Origin: Carnegiea gigantea
Taxonomy: Eukaryota; Streptophyta; Magnoliopsida; Caryophyllales; Cactaceae
DNA length: 64,000 nt
NCBI GenBank assembly: GCA_029747015.1
Contig: JAKOGI010001361.1
Coordinates: forward strand, 71,001 to 135,000
Direction: 5' to 3'
Shown: positions 50,678 to 64,000 of the stretch, in pieces
Numbering within the stretch: position 1 is the first letter of the stretch
Layout of the letters: every line of letters starts with the position of its first letter
Notes under the pieces: model-generated
Told to the model about the DNA's origin: nothing
The model's input: only the letters and a program-made list of their open reading frames with translations
Databases searched by the model: none
Translations under genes and position numbers: made by a program

Positions 50678-53525
50678 TTTAAATTATCAGACACATAACA
50701 GTTTCCTTCCTGCAATGAAGCCCTCTAACCTCCAGCAGGCCATAGAAATCCGTAGATATGTCCACTGCACTATAAATAAATATAAAACAGAAGAGTATCA
50801 GAAACAAAAAGAAACAAGGCAATCAATCAATACTAGATGAGTACTACTAAAAAAGAAAGGAACAACAGAAAGAAAGAGATCATTCCTTTGCACAATGAGA
50901 GGCTAAGCATATTGTACAACACCCACATGAATTAACAATTAGAATTAGTGCACCAAAGATTCAATATATGAACAGTTATTTAAAAAGTAATCTCATAATT
51001 GAATGAGAAAAGAAAGAGAAAGCTGAAAATACATCTTAAACCTACATTAGTAATCATAGCACGAATAAAGGTGCATCACAGAAGATTCTTAGCCCAACGG
51101 AGAGTAGAAGCATTCAATCTTCGGGGGGAAAAAAAATGTATAATCACATAAAATATGCTCAATTTCCAACACGGAAGGCTCAACTTTAGAACAGTAAGTA
51201 ACCCAAAAACGAGAAGGCAACAATTGAAAACCCAGAAAAGTAAGAAGAATATATAAATTTACAACCCAAAAAAAAAAAAAAAAAACCCTTTCATCGGGGG
51301 GAAAATTCAATACCCATCACATGATAACCCCTACAGAGTAAAACTTTTGATTTTCGAGTGACATAAGTAAAACCTAATGTGGATTTCTGGTGAATTGAAT
51401 AAACAAAGCAGTGAAGTGAAAGATGCTCACAAGTTACCACAAGGGACACCGATCGATGCTGCCCAATGTTCATGCTCATTTCCTTGCCGTGACAACAATT
51501 TGAATCTGCAGTAACTACTGAAGCCTGCTCGTTTCAGCAGTCACAACCAGTGGTCAGCAGTTGAGAATAGTTAGGGGCGGCCTTGAATGACTTTGAGCTG
51601 TTGTAATTAGTAATTAGCAATTGGTAATAATTATGAGACAGTTTGTAAGTTATTTGGAGCAGTCAAGAGCGACCGAGAACAGTTGCAAATAGTTGTGAAT
51701 GGTTGAAAACAGCTCAAAATACCTAGAAACTGTTAAAAGCAGTTGCCAGTTATACTTAATTAAATGTTCAAACAAACATGCCCTTAATAATAAGAGTGAA
51801 AATAGTAGAGATAAAATTAGGCTGGGAAAAATTGTGATTGGTCTGGAGGTGACAGAGAGAAAGAAGATAGAGAAGCTGTGGCAGCCCACGTGATAAAAAG
51901 CAGCTGTGCAATTTGGTTGGTTTGGAGCCGGTGTGAACCCGAAAACAAAGGGAAATTTTCCTAGGTAGTTCCCTTCCACTACATGGGCATATTTCTTTGG
52001 GATTTTTTTTTTTTTTTTTTAACGGGGACCTTGTGGTAACCAGTCGGGTTAGTTTTGGAGAAAGAAATAACGTAGCGCAAGTTAGACTTTGGCAGACGAG
52101 TTTGATGATGCGGTGCACATACCGTCAATAAGAGAGAGAATATAATTCCAAAGTTGAGTTGTTGAGGAGTGTTGGCGAAAAATTTAATGAAAATAAATAA
52201 TATACACAATATAACTTTTCAATATAAAAAATATACATCAGTTTGTCTTAAGTACGACCTTATTTAAGATGATAAACCTCCTTAATTACGTCCGCTCTCG
52301 GGGGACCACCATCTGATTCCGACTCATTCTGTTTTACTTTTTCGTTCTTTGTTTTGTTTTGCGTTAATAAGACTTTATATAATTTGGATCGACAATTATC
52401 ATATTTTTAACGTCAAATCGCCCATATCCAAAACTTAGCTGCATCAAATAGTGACTATATAGGTATCTTCTAGAAAGGGTATTATACATACACATTCTTC
52501 ATGTGCAAGTTAGGGAATGAGTAATTTTATTGATTTGGAATTTTGGTTGTACTTACTTTCAGTCGTGAGCTGCCTACATATCTCTTTTATAGAGTATCAA
52601 ATCAACCGCAATTCTTTAATTTTATTTGGTTTAATTTGTATTTTATTTTGGTTATGTTAGCAACCATAATTTAATTTGATTTTAGTTTTGGATTTTATTT
52701 ATATGGACTAAATTAATAGCCACAAATTTGATTTAATTTTGTCGTTTGATTTTTTTTTTTTGGGTTCGATAGCCAAGTTATATGTATTAGCCAATTCTTT
52801 ATTAGCTGATTTAGTCCTTCCCAGAATCGGTCCGTATATTATTATTATTTTTTTGACTTCCGACTGCACCCAAAATTTATTTGAGGGTTTCCTACATACC
52901 CTTGATTAAATCGACATAGTTCTTGGCTCACAAATTATTTTTTCAAGCTTTCATTACGGAGGGAGGGGGGAATTTGGTGAGCTTGGTTGTGTATTTGGCT
53001 CGAGTCTAATCGATTTTGCCGTACTTATGATTTGAGAAAGATTCGTCTTTTTGAGAAGGTTTTTTTTTTTTTTTTTTTTGGTTACATGACATATAACCAA
53101 AAGTCACAAAACTGTAATTTTGGCTTTTGTGAAAGAGGAGGAGATAAACAAGGCTTTTTGGTCCATTTCGTTGACTTGAAAATTTGAGGGGTTGGTTTCT
53201 ATTTTATAATGCTTGGTTCTTCGTCGTTTTAAGCAGGCAAAGTGCAATTACCTCGAAAAATTAATTTTTCGTGAAGAGGGGGTGTCGGTTTAAGCCCATT
53301 TGAGAACCCTAATTTAGACTGAACTCGAAAAAATTGATATTGAGCTTCTTACGTATCCTTATTGTAATTAAATCATCGTAGTTCTAATGGGTATTCAACA
53401 AAAACATATATTTTTATTTTTTCCCTTTGAAAAGTTTGTTTAAGTGGACATGAAAATTTACTTATATCCAGAAGTAATTTGTGGGCATAAGTCTTGTTGG
53501 ATTCGATTGATAATGAATAGCTTCA
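50678..53525. other. GLR3 upstream region and non-coding spacer
   Basis: Contains the GLR3 5' UTR and promoter, without a start site I can place. A 5' UTR intron is possible. AACAGTTG-type words recur at 51480-51760. Homopolymer runs include A18 near 51269-51286, T-runs near 52003-52020 and T19 near 53060-53079. No supported gene. ORFs at 51650-52209 are AT-rich and featureless. Confidence 0.5.
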
Positions 53526-54330
53526 GGCCCTGTTCTATTTTGCGTTTTTTAGAATTTAGCTAAGAGTTTACATCTCCGTTCAACTTCTTACATCTCCTTA
53601 CAGCTTCTTACATCTCCTTACATCTCTTTATATCTCCTTATATTTTCTTACATCTCCTTACATCTCCTTACATTTTCTTACATCTCATAGATTTTCTATA
53701 ATATTCATTTATTTTTGTTACAGAAATATGTATATTTTTTTAATGATACTACAACTATACAAAATTTATAAATATCTTATGAATACAACATTTATATAAA
53801 AATAAAAGTATAATATAACGACGTAAATAATATTTGAGTTTCGACATGAAATATATATTATTATAGATGACCATACATTTATTTATATTTAAAATTATTT
53901 ACTTACAATAGAAATTTATTTGAAGAGTTGTATTCAATTTTGTCAAAAAAATTTTTTTTTTGGTTATACTTTACTTATTCGATCAAACTAATGTTCATAT
54001 AAAAAATCTTGGACGAAATTCTATTCACCAAATTGATGGGGATTAATATATTTTCTTATTGTGTAATTGACTTAATTAATTATTTATTTTTAATAAGTAT
54101 ATTATTTTAATATTATTATTTTTATCCAAAACGTTCATAGTAAAATAAATTATACTATACAACTCTTCAACAATTCAACAGCTCCTTACATCCATCCTTA
54201 CAGCTCCGTACATTTTCTTACAACTCCTTACATCTCCTTACAGCTCCTTATATATTCTTACAACTCTTTACAGCTCCTTACATCTCCTTACATCTATCTA
54301 TCGATCTAAAATACGAAATAGAAGAGAACC
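53526..54330. mobile_element. TIR element copy 2 (805 bp), intact relative to copy 1
   Basis: Ends GGCCCTGTTCTATTTTGCG and, on the complementary strand of the right end, GGTTCTCTTCTATTTCGTA. TCA flanks both sides (53523-53525, 54331-54333). TTACATCTCC/TTACAGCTCC arrays occupy both subterminal regions (53570-53700, 54180-54300). It matches copy 1 in inverted orientation and lacks the 776-bp MITE, whose empty site is at about 53965. It encodes no transposase. Confidence 0.8.
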
Positions 54331-56167
54331 TCAATCCATTTACTTGTTTTGACACCCACGCTGCCAAACCAGTGCTTGACTTCACTTTCTCATAATCATA
54401 AGGCCAATGTATTTTCATAACAACATGATCAACGCCAATTTGAAACTTCATGCCATCATTCATTTTACCTTAATTGTTTGAGCCGACCCTTTATCTTCTT
54501 TCCCCATCGAGCCATTCATTATATTGCATTATATGACGATATAATCACGAATTTTGATTTTTAATCATATTCTTGCCAACACCCCTTGAAATCTCACGCA
54601 TTTGTTTATTTATTTTATTAATTTATTTTACTCCCCAACCAATTGGTGATTGTTGACAGCAACTAGTCCACAAACTCAGCTGTTTGACCTCTTTAACCGA
54701 ATACTTTACTATTTCTGTTTTACTTCAATTGTCAGGGAGTAAAATTATGACTGTATTTTCTCAACGAGAAATAGAGAAATAGATTCCCAAAAATAGAGGT
54801 TTGTGTCCACGTGTTAATTTGCTGATCAACGCTTTCAAATCCTGCTCCTCGAAGCTTTATTCTTGGTTTCCATCTCCGGTTTTCATTTCTTTAATCGCTT
54901 TATGCAGCGTGTTATCACCATGATCAAAGACCATTCATGGTGAAACATACCCTGTCTGCCTTGTCTCTTCTTCTTTTAGAGGTGCAGTGAGACCCGAAAT
55001 GCGAATTCATGGGTTTGACATGATATGAAATTCAACGAAATTCATGGCTTCATGAATCCGGCAGGACTGTGGATCTGGCAGGATCCTTAAATTGATGGTC
55101 TGGCTAGACCCGAGATCCTGAAGTATCCGATCTTTCAGTCCCTAAGAACTCGGAATACCGAAGGATTAAATTCATTTAGGGCCTCGAAAGACCCAGGATT
55201 CTTGTGACTCCAAATTTCTACGGGTTTGTGAAGAATCTAGTTTTCGTTGATGTCGACTCTGGCATGGCCTGAACTATGTGGTTCGGTCTCTGTTTTGGCG
55301 ACCCCTGTCGATTTTTGTCGTCGCTTCATAATTCGACATCCATCTTGGATGCTTATGCTTGACCAGAAATTAGAGTCGAAGGTTAACTCGATTGCATGCT
55401 TGAATTACCTTCGAATCAAATCCATCCTCTGTTATGCCTCTTCTGCTTCCCAGATCTTCTCCTTACTCGGTTTTCTATTTCAATTATCCTCTCCCTTCGT
55501 GGCTATTTCTATACACACTTTGTTTCTTTTAGACCTCTGTTTTTCTTGCACCTCTGTATGCTTCTTCTTCTTTTCTTTTTTTTCTTTCACATACCCCCCT
55601 TTCCTTTTGATATCTGTTTTGGCTTTTATAATCTTAGTAGAAAGTAGTTTTCTTGTAACTACCAATTACTCTAATTTTTTTCCCCACGTTAATAGATAAT
55701 GAGTGAGTGGAGGTTGCTTGATTCAGCCTTCCCTTTCTCTTTTAATCAAAAGCAACTGCCCCCTGTATTTTTGCAATCCTCAAACCAAGGCCTAATGAAA
55801 ACCCCCTTTTTTATATATATTTATTCTTTTGGAATGTGATCAGAGCAACAAGTAGTTGTATTAATCAAAGCTTGGCCTTCACAATTTTTGTTTTGGGGCG
55901 TTCGATTGGTTTTCAGGAGACAACTATGGTTTTTTTTTAGGGGGGCATTTTGGGCTCAACTCAAACTCTTGGGACCCTATACCGAGAATCGTTATTTATA
56001 GAAATAATTTGGTCATGCTTTTAATAATAGAATTATACTGAATTTATGAATATCAATTTTGATAGTATTCGATTGGTGAAAAAATTTTTGTTCAACAAAG
56101 AGAGGTGAGCACCAACGAAGAAAATGTATCTATGGGCTATGGAATCTTAGTCTCACCAACTTGCTTC

Positions 56168-56227
<60 letters not shown>

Positions 56228-57639
56228 CTCTGTAAGTCTATCTCTAACTCTGTGTTTGTAATGGATTCCAAAGTGCAAAGTCATTGAAATTTTTGGGCAT
56301 AGAGTACGGAGCTTTGCGCAAGCTAGGTGAGAAGAAATGGGTGATGCAAGCTAAGATTAATACCACACTATGACGGTTCCAGGTGAAAAAGGATGTCAAT
56401 TTCACAATGTATGCGAAAATTGAAGTTCAAATGAGGGTGAACGGTTGACGTAGGTTTGAAGAAATTGCAAGCTGTCAAAAGGGTAGAAGAGAAAAAGTAT
56501 CTGAGTAGAAGAAAGGTATGTTGTATGTGGTCGATTCAATCATGAAAAGCCTGTTTGAGACCTTTGTCATTGTTATTCTTGTTCTCCATGGTAAGCAAAC
56601 ATATGATTGCGTTGGGAGGCAAGTTCAGTATGGAAACCATAGTCGTGTTACTACCAAAATAAACGACCTTAGGTATGACAATTCTATAGTGAAAAGAAAA
56701 CTTGTAGGATAGTGAACAGGTCTGAAAATGGATTAGGTGACACAATGCTATAAGCTAATTAGAATCTTACTTAACAAATTTTATGTTTTTGATATGCTAT
56801 TGATTCGTTAAAGTAAATGAAAATAACTATGTGTGACTAATTGTACTTGTGATTGTGACATGTGAAATTGGTGTGCTTATTAGATAAAGTTCGATGATTG
56901 TCCATATGATGGACATGGCAGTTGATGATAAGTTATATATGAAAGTAATACCTGTAATGAAATACTGGCGTGACTATGTTTGTGTAAGTTTGCACAGTCG
57001 TTTGACTTTGTAGTGGTTAGGAGTTTATAAGATCTCAATGATGCGTAATGTTGTAAGTATGCATAAGTACGGGTAGATGATGTGGGAGTGTGTTTTCTAT
57101 AATAACTGATCACACTAATAGAATGCCTCCGCGAGTGTAGTTGTAAACTAAGAATTTCTTCAATGTCTTCCTTGGTTAACATAATTGACCACAGAGGCAA
57201 ACTTGCCGGTTTAGTCGTGGAGACTGTAATAAATGCTAATAAAGTTTTTGTATATGGTTGTGTGAGCTAATAGCTTGATAAAATCACTTGATTTGTAGGG
57301 TGTAAAAGAATACAAAAATATAAAAACAACTCAAGTGGGTGGTTCCTACGGTAGGCTCTTTATAATGAAGTTTGCTAGTGTTGAGGAGGAAAATGAATAG
57401 GTCAGAAATAATTGGGTACCTGTTGTGAGGGGACTTTCGAGAAGGGTGTAGATGGAAGGTTGACATATGAGGGAGCTTTGAAAACTATTTGTTGGCAAAA
57501 AAGAGCATGGCGGTATTTTAATCGGTAAGATAGAGCGGAAATTATGGTACAATTTTAAGTATGATATGGAAATATGTTGAAGTTAATTGAAAAAGATTTT
57601 GATGCGAGGGTGATGCTCAAGTGAAATGTTGAATAGGGA
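54331..57639. other. Non-coding region with microsatellite
   Basis: No gene I can support. The longest frame (55247-55699, 150 codons) runs through a T/C-rich stretch and lacks any recognisable domain. 56290-57640 has G/A-rich text with short frames on both strands but no splice-consistent gene. Some of it could be a degenerate gene fragment. Confidence 0.4.
56170..56226. repeat. (TC)n microsatellite
   Basis: About 55 bp of uninterrupted TC repeats. The serine/leucine-rich ORF over it is an artefact. Confidence 0.95.
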
Positions 57640-57640
57640 A

Positions 57641-57682
<42 letters not shown>
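57641..57682. repeat. (AC)n microsatellite with GC core
   Basis: ACACAC passing through GCGCGCGC and back to AC repeats. It ends two bases before the LTR start at 57685. Confidence 0.93.
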
Positions 57683-57684
<2 letters not shown>

Positions 57685-57691
<7 letters not shown>

Positions 57692-60600
57692 CCCTTGTCC
57701 CTATGTTACGGACGTTAATGTTTTTCTTCGAATTCTAGAGCAAAATGGATAGAGTTTCGCCTGAAAAATAATCATTTTCTGGGCTTAAAGCCTTACATTA
57801 AGTCCTTGCAATAAATAAAAGTATAAAAGAATACCAAAACAAGTTCAATGGCTACACGCTAGAGATCATAACTCCGCGGGCCACACACCGGAGTACACGA
57901 AGTATGAAGTTCAATAAAAGAAAGAAATAAAGATACAACTCAACAATTACACATCTAGAGTGTTGGGGTTTACATCCCACAAATAAACAACTACAACTAA
58001 TACAATCAACCTACCATTCAGATTGTTGGCCCACATGGCCATTTAGACCGACTGTTATTCAATACGCAATACATGGACTCACATGTTTAATTTACATGAG
58101 CTCAAGAACTTGTGACTACATTACATTACATTACACATTAAACTCTTAAGTCTACGTATATTTGTACACATAACACCTTTTTCGATGCAAGGGGAGACTC
58201 CAACTCAGCCTACGTAAATTAATTTCTACCTGTCACATTGACAACCTGGGAAAACGGGAAATACAGAGGGGATGAGCTACTACACGCTCAGTGAGTAATC
58301 CTTAATCCCAAGAAAAATAAAACAGTTGCACATAATGCTTTTAAGTAGCAATCACACACGTCTTGATATTTAATATCAAATAATAACCACATAAGGCCTC
58401 CTATATTCATTATTACCTCAATAACCTTAAGATTCAAAAGACATTCCTAATCTCCTTCTATTTCATGCACAAGATTTCTCAACTGGCCTAAACTATGTCT
58501 CTTGTAGCTTCGTAGTGATGATCACTTGCTTACCATCCCATGATTGGCATATTAGACTCAAAATCGAACTAACTCACCCACAAATTTAGGTATGGAGAAC
58601 AGTAGAGCACTTAGTTCACACATAAACACCTATCATCAAGGAGTTCAATGAAATTACTAAGTGGGATTCTTTTTAGTAAGAGATTAGAATTAACGCACAG
58701 AGGCAAGGACCATTACTTAAATCAAAGTAAGCCCTTATAAAATAGTTGTTATTCATTGGAAAATCATTTGGAACTCAATAAAAGCTCTTTTCAAAAGTAC
58801 ATGCACTTTGTCAAATCTTTGCGCTAGCATAGTCCTCAAACGAGGAGCTTTTATCACATGACAGGTACAAAATCATTTCGAGGGGCATCGGATTCTCATA
58901 TTCGTGCTCATAAGGGAGATCTACACTCGCCCATCATATTATCCCCTGGGGTTCTTATAATTAGTGGATCATTACCCTTATCAGGATCCTCTAGGGTTCC
59001 TACTTTTGGGTCTACTCCCTAAGAATTAGTGTTCCTGCATACCAGGTCTGCTACCAAAACTGGTGTCTAAATATTTACCCGCATTCTCTTAGCCCAAAAC
59101 ATTTCAGATGCATCTCACTTTAAGCACATTTTGCATTTTCATTCTCATTGTATCACAACAATAGCATTTTCATTCTCAAGAAGGCTAAAATGCCTGGATA
59201 AGGTTATTTGACTTTCGAAAAGCATATAACCATTCATTTTGGTAAAGTACACCAATGAACGAATTAGGCGTCAAACAACTTCCAGTTTCACATAAAGAAG
59301 TTTAAACTTAATTCTGCATTCAGCAGTTGCAACATTATCGTACTTAGTTTCATTAGAAGGCATTCAATGATTTGAAACTATAAATCAATCTCAGGTTTTG
59401 GGTTTTGGGTTTTGGCATGACTATATTACAGGTGATGCAAAGAAAGGGTGCCAAACACAACCTGCCACTTTTTAGATTATTACATCCCTTAAGTACATTG
59501 CATAGAAGACAAGGGATTGCTCATTGCAAAAACAGAATTGCTATATAGGACAACAAGATAATAGAAATGCTAGCACCTAGGAACTCATAGCAAAAACAAT
59601 TTGCAAAATCAAACAAGTAACTAGTCACCTAGTTCACAAATCTGGTTCGCCATCGAACCGATTGATGAACCATTCAGCCAATTTGAAGCACTCTTCGATT
59701 CATTATAAGGGCACAAAGCATGCAAGCAACGACCTTAACAGCAATGATATAATCAATGGCCAGCAGGTTATGATGAAATACTATCAGTTCAACACTCGTA
59801 ACGTAATCACACAGCATTAGTACACGACAATACATTTTGTAAATTTATTTATTCATCGCACAACTCTAACTCCCTCCTCACGGCACCGACCACAATAATC
59901 CTCACAAACATCTCAATTTCAACCCAAATCAATCCATATACTCCTCATAGGTTCTCAATTCATCACAATTATAACCTAATTACTGAATCATGTATCACAA
60001 ATAATTCATAAATTATTAGTAGTTTAAGGAATCAAGAGCTACCCACCTCGCTCCAAGCTTTAGAACCCAACTCTTGGGCTAATTAGGCTGATTTGAAGCT
60101 AAATTTCGGGTATCCTAACCTTAAATTCGATGAGCTTCACACTCTAGACTCATTCTCTGGCCAGGCATGCAAAAATGGCGGCGATCGAGGATCGAACTGG
60201 AGGAGGGAGGTGATTGTTTTGGTGTGCTGTCGTGAAAGGGGCCTAGTAGAGCATGGCCAGTACCACTCACCGCCAGTGCGCCGTTGCTTGACCACCGTGG
60301 CCCTCCCTCCCTACTCGCTCTCACCCAGTCTCTCTCTCTCTCTCTCTCTCTCTCCCCCCCCTCAAGCTCAGGGACTGTGGGGCTACCCGTGCGAACTGGA
60401 CGGCACCTCGTCATCGGTCCACCGCTGCCGCACCCTTCTTGTCTCTCTCGAATGTGGCAGGGAGCAGAAGGAAGAAGCAAAGGGAGGGTTTCAGGCCCCC
60501 CCGGCCGTGTTTTTCTTAAGAAGAAAGGGGCTTCGGCCCCTTTTGGTTCTTTTTCTTTTATTTTTGTTGTTTTGGTTGTTTAATTCCACTTACTAAACTG

Positions 60601-60881
60601 GACTCGGTTTGAAATCATCTAATCTTGCTTAATCTTGACCCCAAATATCTTCACATAGTTTGCTAATTTCGCGTAAATATGTCTCAACTTAATTTTAATG
60701 AACTTCCTGATTTCACGTAATTATGTAACAGATCAAGAAAATTAACAAAATTACTCCGTATAGATATTACATCTAATTAATATGCAAACAAATAGTACAA
60801 CATGGCCAATTAAATAGAGCACAGTTAATGAAAATATTAATGTAAATAGTTAGCCTCGGATTAAGAACTCCGACTATTCCA
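57685..60881 (-). repeat. Large LTR (3197 bp) of a Gypsy/LARD-like element
   Basis: Minus-strand start TGGAATAGTCGGAG (60881) directly after a purine-rich tract, and end GGGTGTTACA (57685). TG/CA ends and the TGTAACACCC sequence resemble the array LTRs, but the rest is a different family. The reading frame at 60093-60596 is disrupted by a (TC)n tract and has no domain. The partner LTR is outside the window. Confidence 0.72.
60323..60362. repeat. (TC)n microsatellite in the LTR
   Basis: About 30 bp of TC followed by a C-run of about 9 bases. Confidence 0.9.
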
Positions 60882-60898
60882 TTCTCCCCCCTTAAAAG
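60882..60898 (-). other. Polypurine tract of the right-hand element
   Basis: On the minus strand CTTTTAAGGGGGGAGAA lies immediately before the LTR start TGGAATAG. This marks the LTR as the 3' LTR of a minus-strand element. AAAGAATTTCATCC beside it resembles the same position in the Gypsy array. Confidence 0.72.
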
Positions 60899-63800
60899 AA
60901 TTTCATCCTGGAAATTCTAGGGTCTATAGTTCAGTCATTCACAACATGTACATACACATGGCACGATCTACACAACTCATAATAGAATCCAAAATCTTGT
61001 TTTATAATTAATTGTATCTTTTAAATTAGAAAAGAGGCTCATGGTCTCCAGTCTTCTCCTCGCCAATTGTCTTCATGCATCTACTTACTCTATTTAGGCG
61101 TCAAGGGTAAATCACATAGAATAGGCATCAACAAGTTGGCTTGGAAAATCATATTAAGCTTTTTTTTAAAAAAATGAACGCAGACCTTCAATTATGTAAA
61201 CACTATCTGTGTAGTCATCAACTCTATGTATATGCGTTGCTATGAATTGGCATCTAAAGGTATGATAATTGGGCCACAACATATCAAGGTCATACACAAG
61301 CAGTTTCACTCTAAAGCATGAATTCAAATCACTTTTGGAATTGGGATGGTTAACCTAAAACGTCCTATAGTGCTCAGAGTAATAAGGGCATCACATAATC
61401 ATTACGCAGCATCATTTTAGTACAATGAAATTGCATAGAATCAACAACTCAACGTTCTCATGCCTAAGAATCATAAGCAACATGAATCAGTCTACCATGT
61501 ATATAACAAGCAATCTACAAGAGCATAACATATGCAACTACCAATGTCACACAGGGACAAAACTTAGTCAGGCTATATAACAAGAATGTGGGTCAATGCA
61601 CAGTGGGAGTCCAATATAGGTTCGCACATTAATTGTTTAAAGGAGGTAGATAAATGGTTTCTTGGTTATGGTAGGTTCGTACATCTAGTGTTGCCTTTAT
61701 ACAGCTCAACTATCATTCGACGAGAGTTTAGCTACTAAGGTAAGGTGGTTTCACATGGGCACTGCCACTGGGAGACATGCAGTTTCATAGGGGAGAATGA
61801 CTTTGAGCATTGATTTGGCGTTCCTATAAATATCTCAGCAATTGAACCTAGCTAAGCAAGAAATTTTCGGTGAAAATGCATAGTTATGAAGACAAGCAGA
61901 CAGGGTAATCATAAGAGCTTTGCTGGTGGAAAGACCTATCCGAGGGTTGCGTTTAGGGCTGGTCATTTCTAAATTGTAGAATAATATAAATACATGGGTA
62001 TGTTCATGGATTTATCTTTAGGTCCTTTTACATATTTATTAGAATGTCATAAGTTATGACGTAGTACAACCAAGCCACACTAGGATATACATTTCGGTTA
62101 ATTTTATTAGCAATCATGCTTCACAACTTGGTGAAGGAATATGATGTAGACTCCAATATGACCCTGAGTACAACCAACACATTATTGGATTCGTTTAAGA
62201 TATTCATGGGGAAGTATGCACACATATAGACATAATTCGAGAATCATAGTGGTAATATACAAAATGGTACCATGCCAGTTACAAGACGACCAAATTGGAG
62301 GGGCCAAGCATAATAACCAAGATATAGTAAGATAGTAATGACAACATACATAATGCTTAGCAAAGCACCAATCGAAGGTTCCTCATGAAAATTAACACGT
62401 ATTACATAAAACTTTCTGCACAAAACATATTACTCGATCGAATCATGTCAACAATCATTTTACATGCATCCATCCATAACACTTAAAGTCATGTATCATG
62501 ATTATTGGTCAAGCATGGATTGCACAAAGGTATATAAATGCGAAGGTAAATGCCTAAGGCCACCACATTATGCATTAAGTACATATGTATATAGTTGTTT
62601 AAACTATATTAGGAGATAATAGGACTTATGGAGTGCAAGTAACGACTCAGGGATCATACAAGCAATGGTTCACATAGGTTAAATAATTCAACTCATCCAG
62701 TCATTTGCTTAACCAAAATTCAAGATAAGCAACTCCAATAAAGTGTAGTTGCTATACTATTCATACATAGAACACATACTTAGTCATGCATAATGAATTT
62801 ATATAACTATATAAGCTTCTATGCGCTTTAAGTTGTATATAATGTTATGGTTATGCTTTAAAACATTCAGGTTCTCAGTAGTGTCCCACAAAAGGACATC
62901 TAGGCGAATATATATGAAGGCAACGCTCATTTGCAACTTAGGGTTGAAGGTATGCCTTGAGGTTTGTCCAAACTTATTAGAAGCCAATTATTGATCAGCT
63001 AACAATAGTGTAGGGCAAGGACAGTGGTATTAGTGTCTTTACGGGTACACGATGCAGTCCTACGTGGTACATCTATCTTATAAGTGTGATTGTGGATGTC
63101 TTAGGAGCTCATGGCATGAAAGGGGAGGTTCAACCTCCTATAGAGATTTCTGGTTTCCGCACTTGGTGTTAATGCTTAAGAAGATGTTGAAAAAGTATTG
63201 ATCATTGCCCCAGGACGTAACACGGTGATGTATGTGGTATGAAAATTCTAAAGTCTATTAGGTTCTTCCTTTTATCTCCGCCGTAGGTGTGTTGGGGTTA
63301 ATATATCTAGGACACTATCAATCCTATAATAAGAATAACATTTCGTACTACAATAAGCATAATGCCTAGCTTACTCGTGAGTAACAGTAGTTGCATGTTA
63401 GGAATAAAGGAAGACTCTCTATGTAAATAACAAATCCAGATTAAGACCACATACATGTATCACTAGCAAGTATACGGAGGGTTCGGAATGACACTTATGC
63501 AATAGCCAACAAGACCCCATCACAACTGCCCATATTGACATGCATGTATATGAAGATCTCACTTAGTTCCCTTAACAATTGAGAATTTACGTGAAAAGGG
63601 GTATTGTTCAAAAAAATCTTCAGTGATGAAAAGCAACCTTTTGATCACTACTAACAACTCATCATTAACGGTCGAATAACACGTGCATCTTGGCATGTAG
63701 GCATCTGAAACATCTGGTTACACATAGAAACTTACGCTCATAGAACTAGACTCGGACATTATTGCAAAGCGAACACAAATATTTAGATGCAACAGTAAGG

Positions 63801-64000
63801 CCTAATCAGATAATTAGAAAGGTCTTTTAATGCGAAAGAAAACCTTAACTCACTAACTAGGAAACACTTTAACTTTCATAGTTTCTAGATTTTCAAAAGG
63901 AAAATAGTTGTACTGCTGCTAGCCCTCTCTCTACCAACTATTGAGTACAACTACTCACTCCATTATGGGGCATGAGGAGCAAATGATACCTTAGAGGCAA
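60882..64000 (-). mobile_element. Non-coding internal region of the right-hand LTR element (runs off edge)
   Basis: Over 3.1 kb adjacent to the polypurine tract shows no reading frame longer than 62 codons and no RT, RNase H or integrase motif in either strand. An autonomous Gypsy element would have integrase here. A large LTR with a non-coding interior fits a LARD-type derivative. Apart from the first ~30 bases, I see nothing protein-like. Confidence 0.5.

Noticed and set aside
55247..55699. 150-codon ORF
   Set aside because: Hydrophobic stretch results from T/C-rich DNA. No homologous family recognised and no supporting exons.
60093..60596. 167-codon plus-strand ORF and its 119-codon antisense partner
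   Set aside because: Both run through a TC microsatellite and a C-run within an LTR. No domain and no splice context.

Overview
The window is plant nuclear DNA, most likely from a eudicot. It is AT-rich and its two intact protein genes are spliced with GT-AG introns. Both genes are plant-type: an IRE1 kinase/RNase and a GLR3-clade glutamate-receptor-like channel. Nearly everything else is nested retrotransposon and MITE sequence. I see no bacterial-style operon, CRISPR array, rRNA or convincing tRNA gene.

Bases 1-12087: the end of a minus-strand Ty3/Gypsy Tat/Athila-type element (tRNA-Asp-type primer site and a 1.5-kb LTR) lies inside the 5' LTR of a plus-strand Ty1/Copia element of the Sirevirus type. 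The Copia element carries a decayed gag-pol, a degenerate envelope-like region, two polypurine tracts and a complete 1103-bp 3' LTR. It is interrupted by a hAT-like insertion, carries an internal duplication in pol, and has lost catalytic motifs.

Bases 13059-33561: a tandem array of an internally deleted chromovirus-like Gypsy element on the minus strand. Its LTRs are about 2.4 kb and its bodies about 1.94 kb (RNase H, integrase, C-terminal tail). The bodies join the LTR directly to RNase H, with no primer-binding site. Later insertions sit inside the array: a 932-bp element, a MITE carrying a TTA/AAT microsatellite, two solo LTRs with target-site duplications, and a 640-bp hAT MITE. The array ends against an L1-type LINE remnant on the minus strand (33562 to about 35000).

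Bases 35999-37581 and 53526-54330: two copies, in opposite orientation, of an approximately 805-bp terminal-inverted-repeat element with subterminal arrays of a TTACATCTCC-like motif. They flank the gene-bearing segment. The left copy contains a second MITE, and the right copy preserves its empty site.

Bases 37877-50677: the genic island. IRE1 (plus strand, 6 exons, 901 codons) and GLR3 (minus strand, 6 exons, 927 codons) converge, with 3.2 kb between their stop codons. IRE1 is the ER unfolded-protein sensor. GLR3 channels are ligand-gated cation channels used in calcium signalling. Nothing in the sequence suggests joint regulation.

Bases 54331-64000: non-coding sequence and microsatellites, then a 3.2-kb LTR (57685-60881, minus strand) followed by at least 3.1 kb of non-coding internal sequence. 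This resembles a LARD-type non-autonomous retrotransposon that continues past the window.
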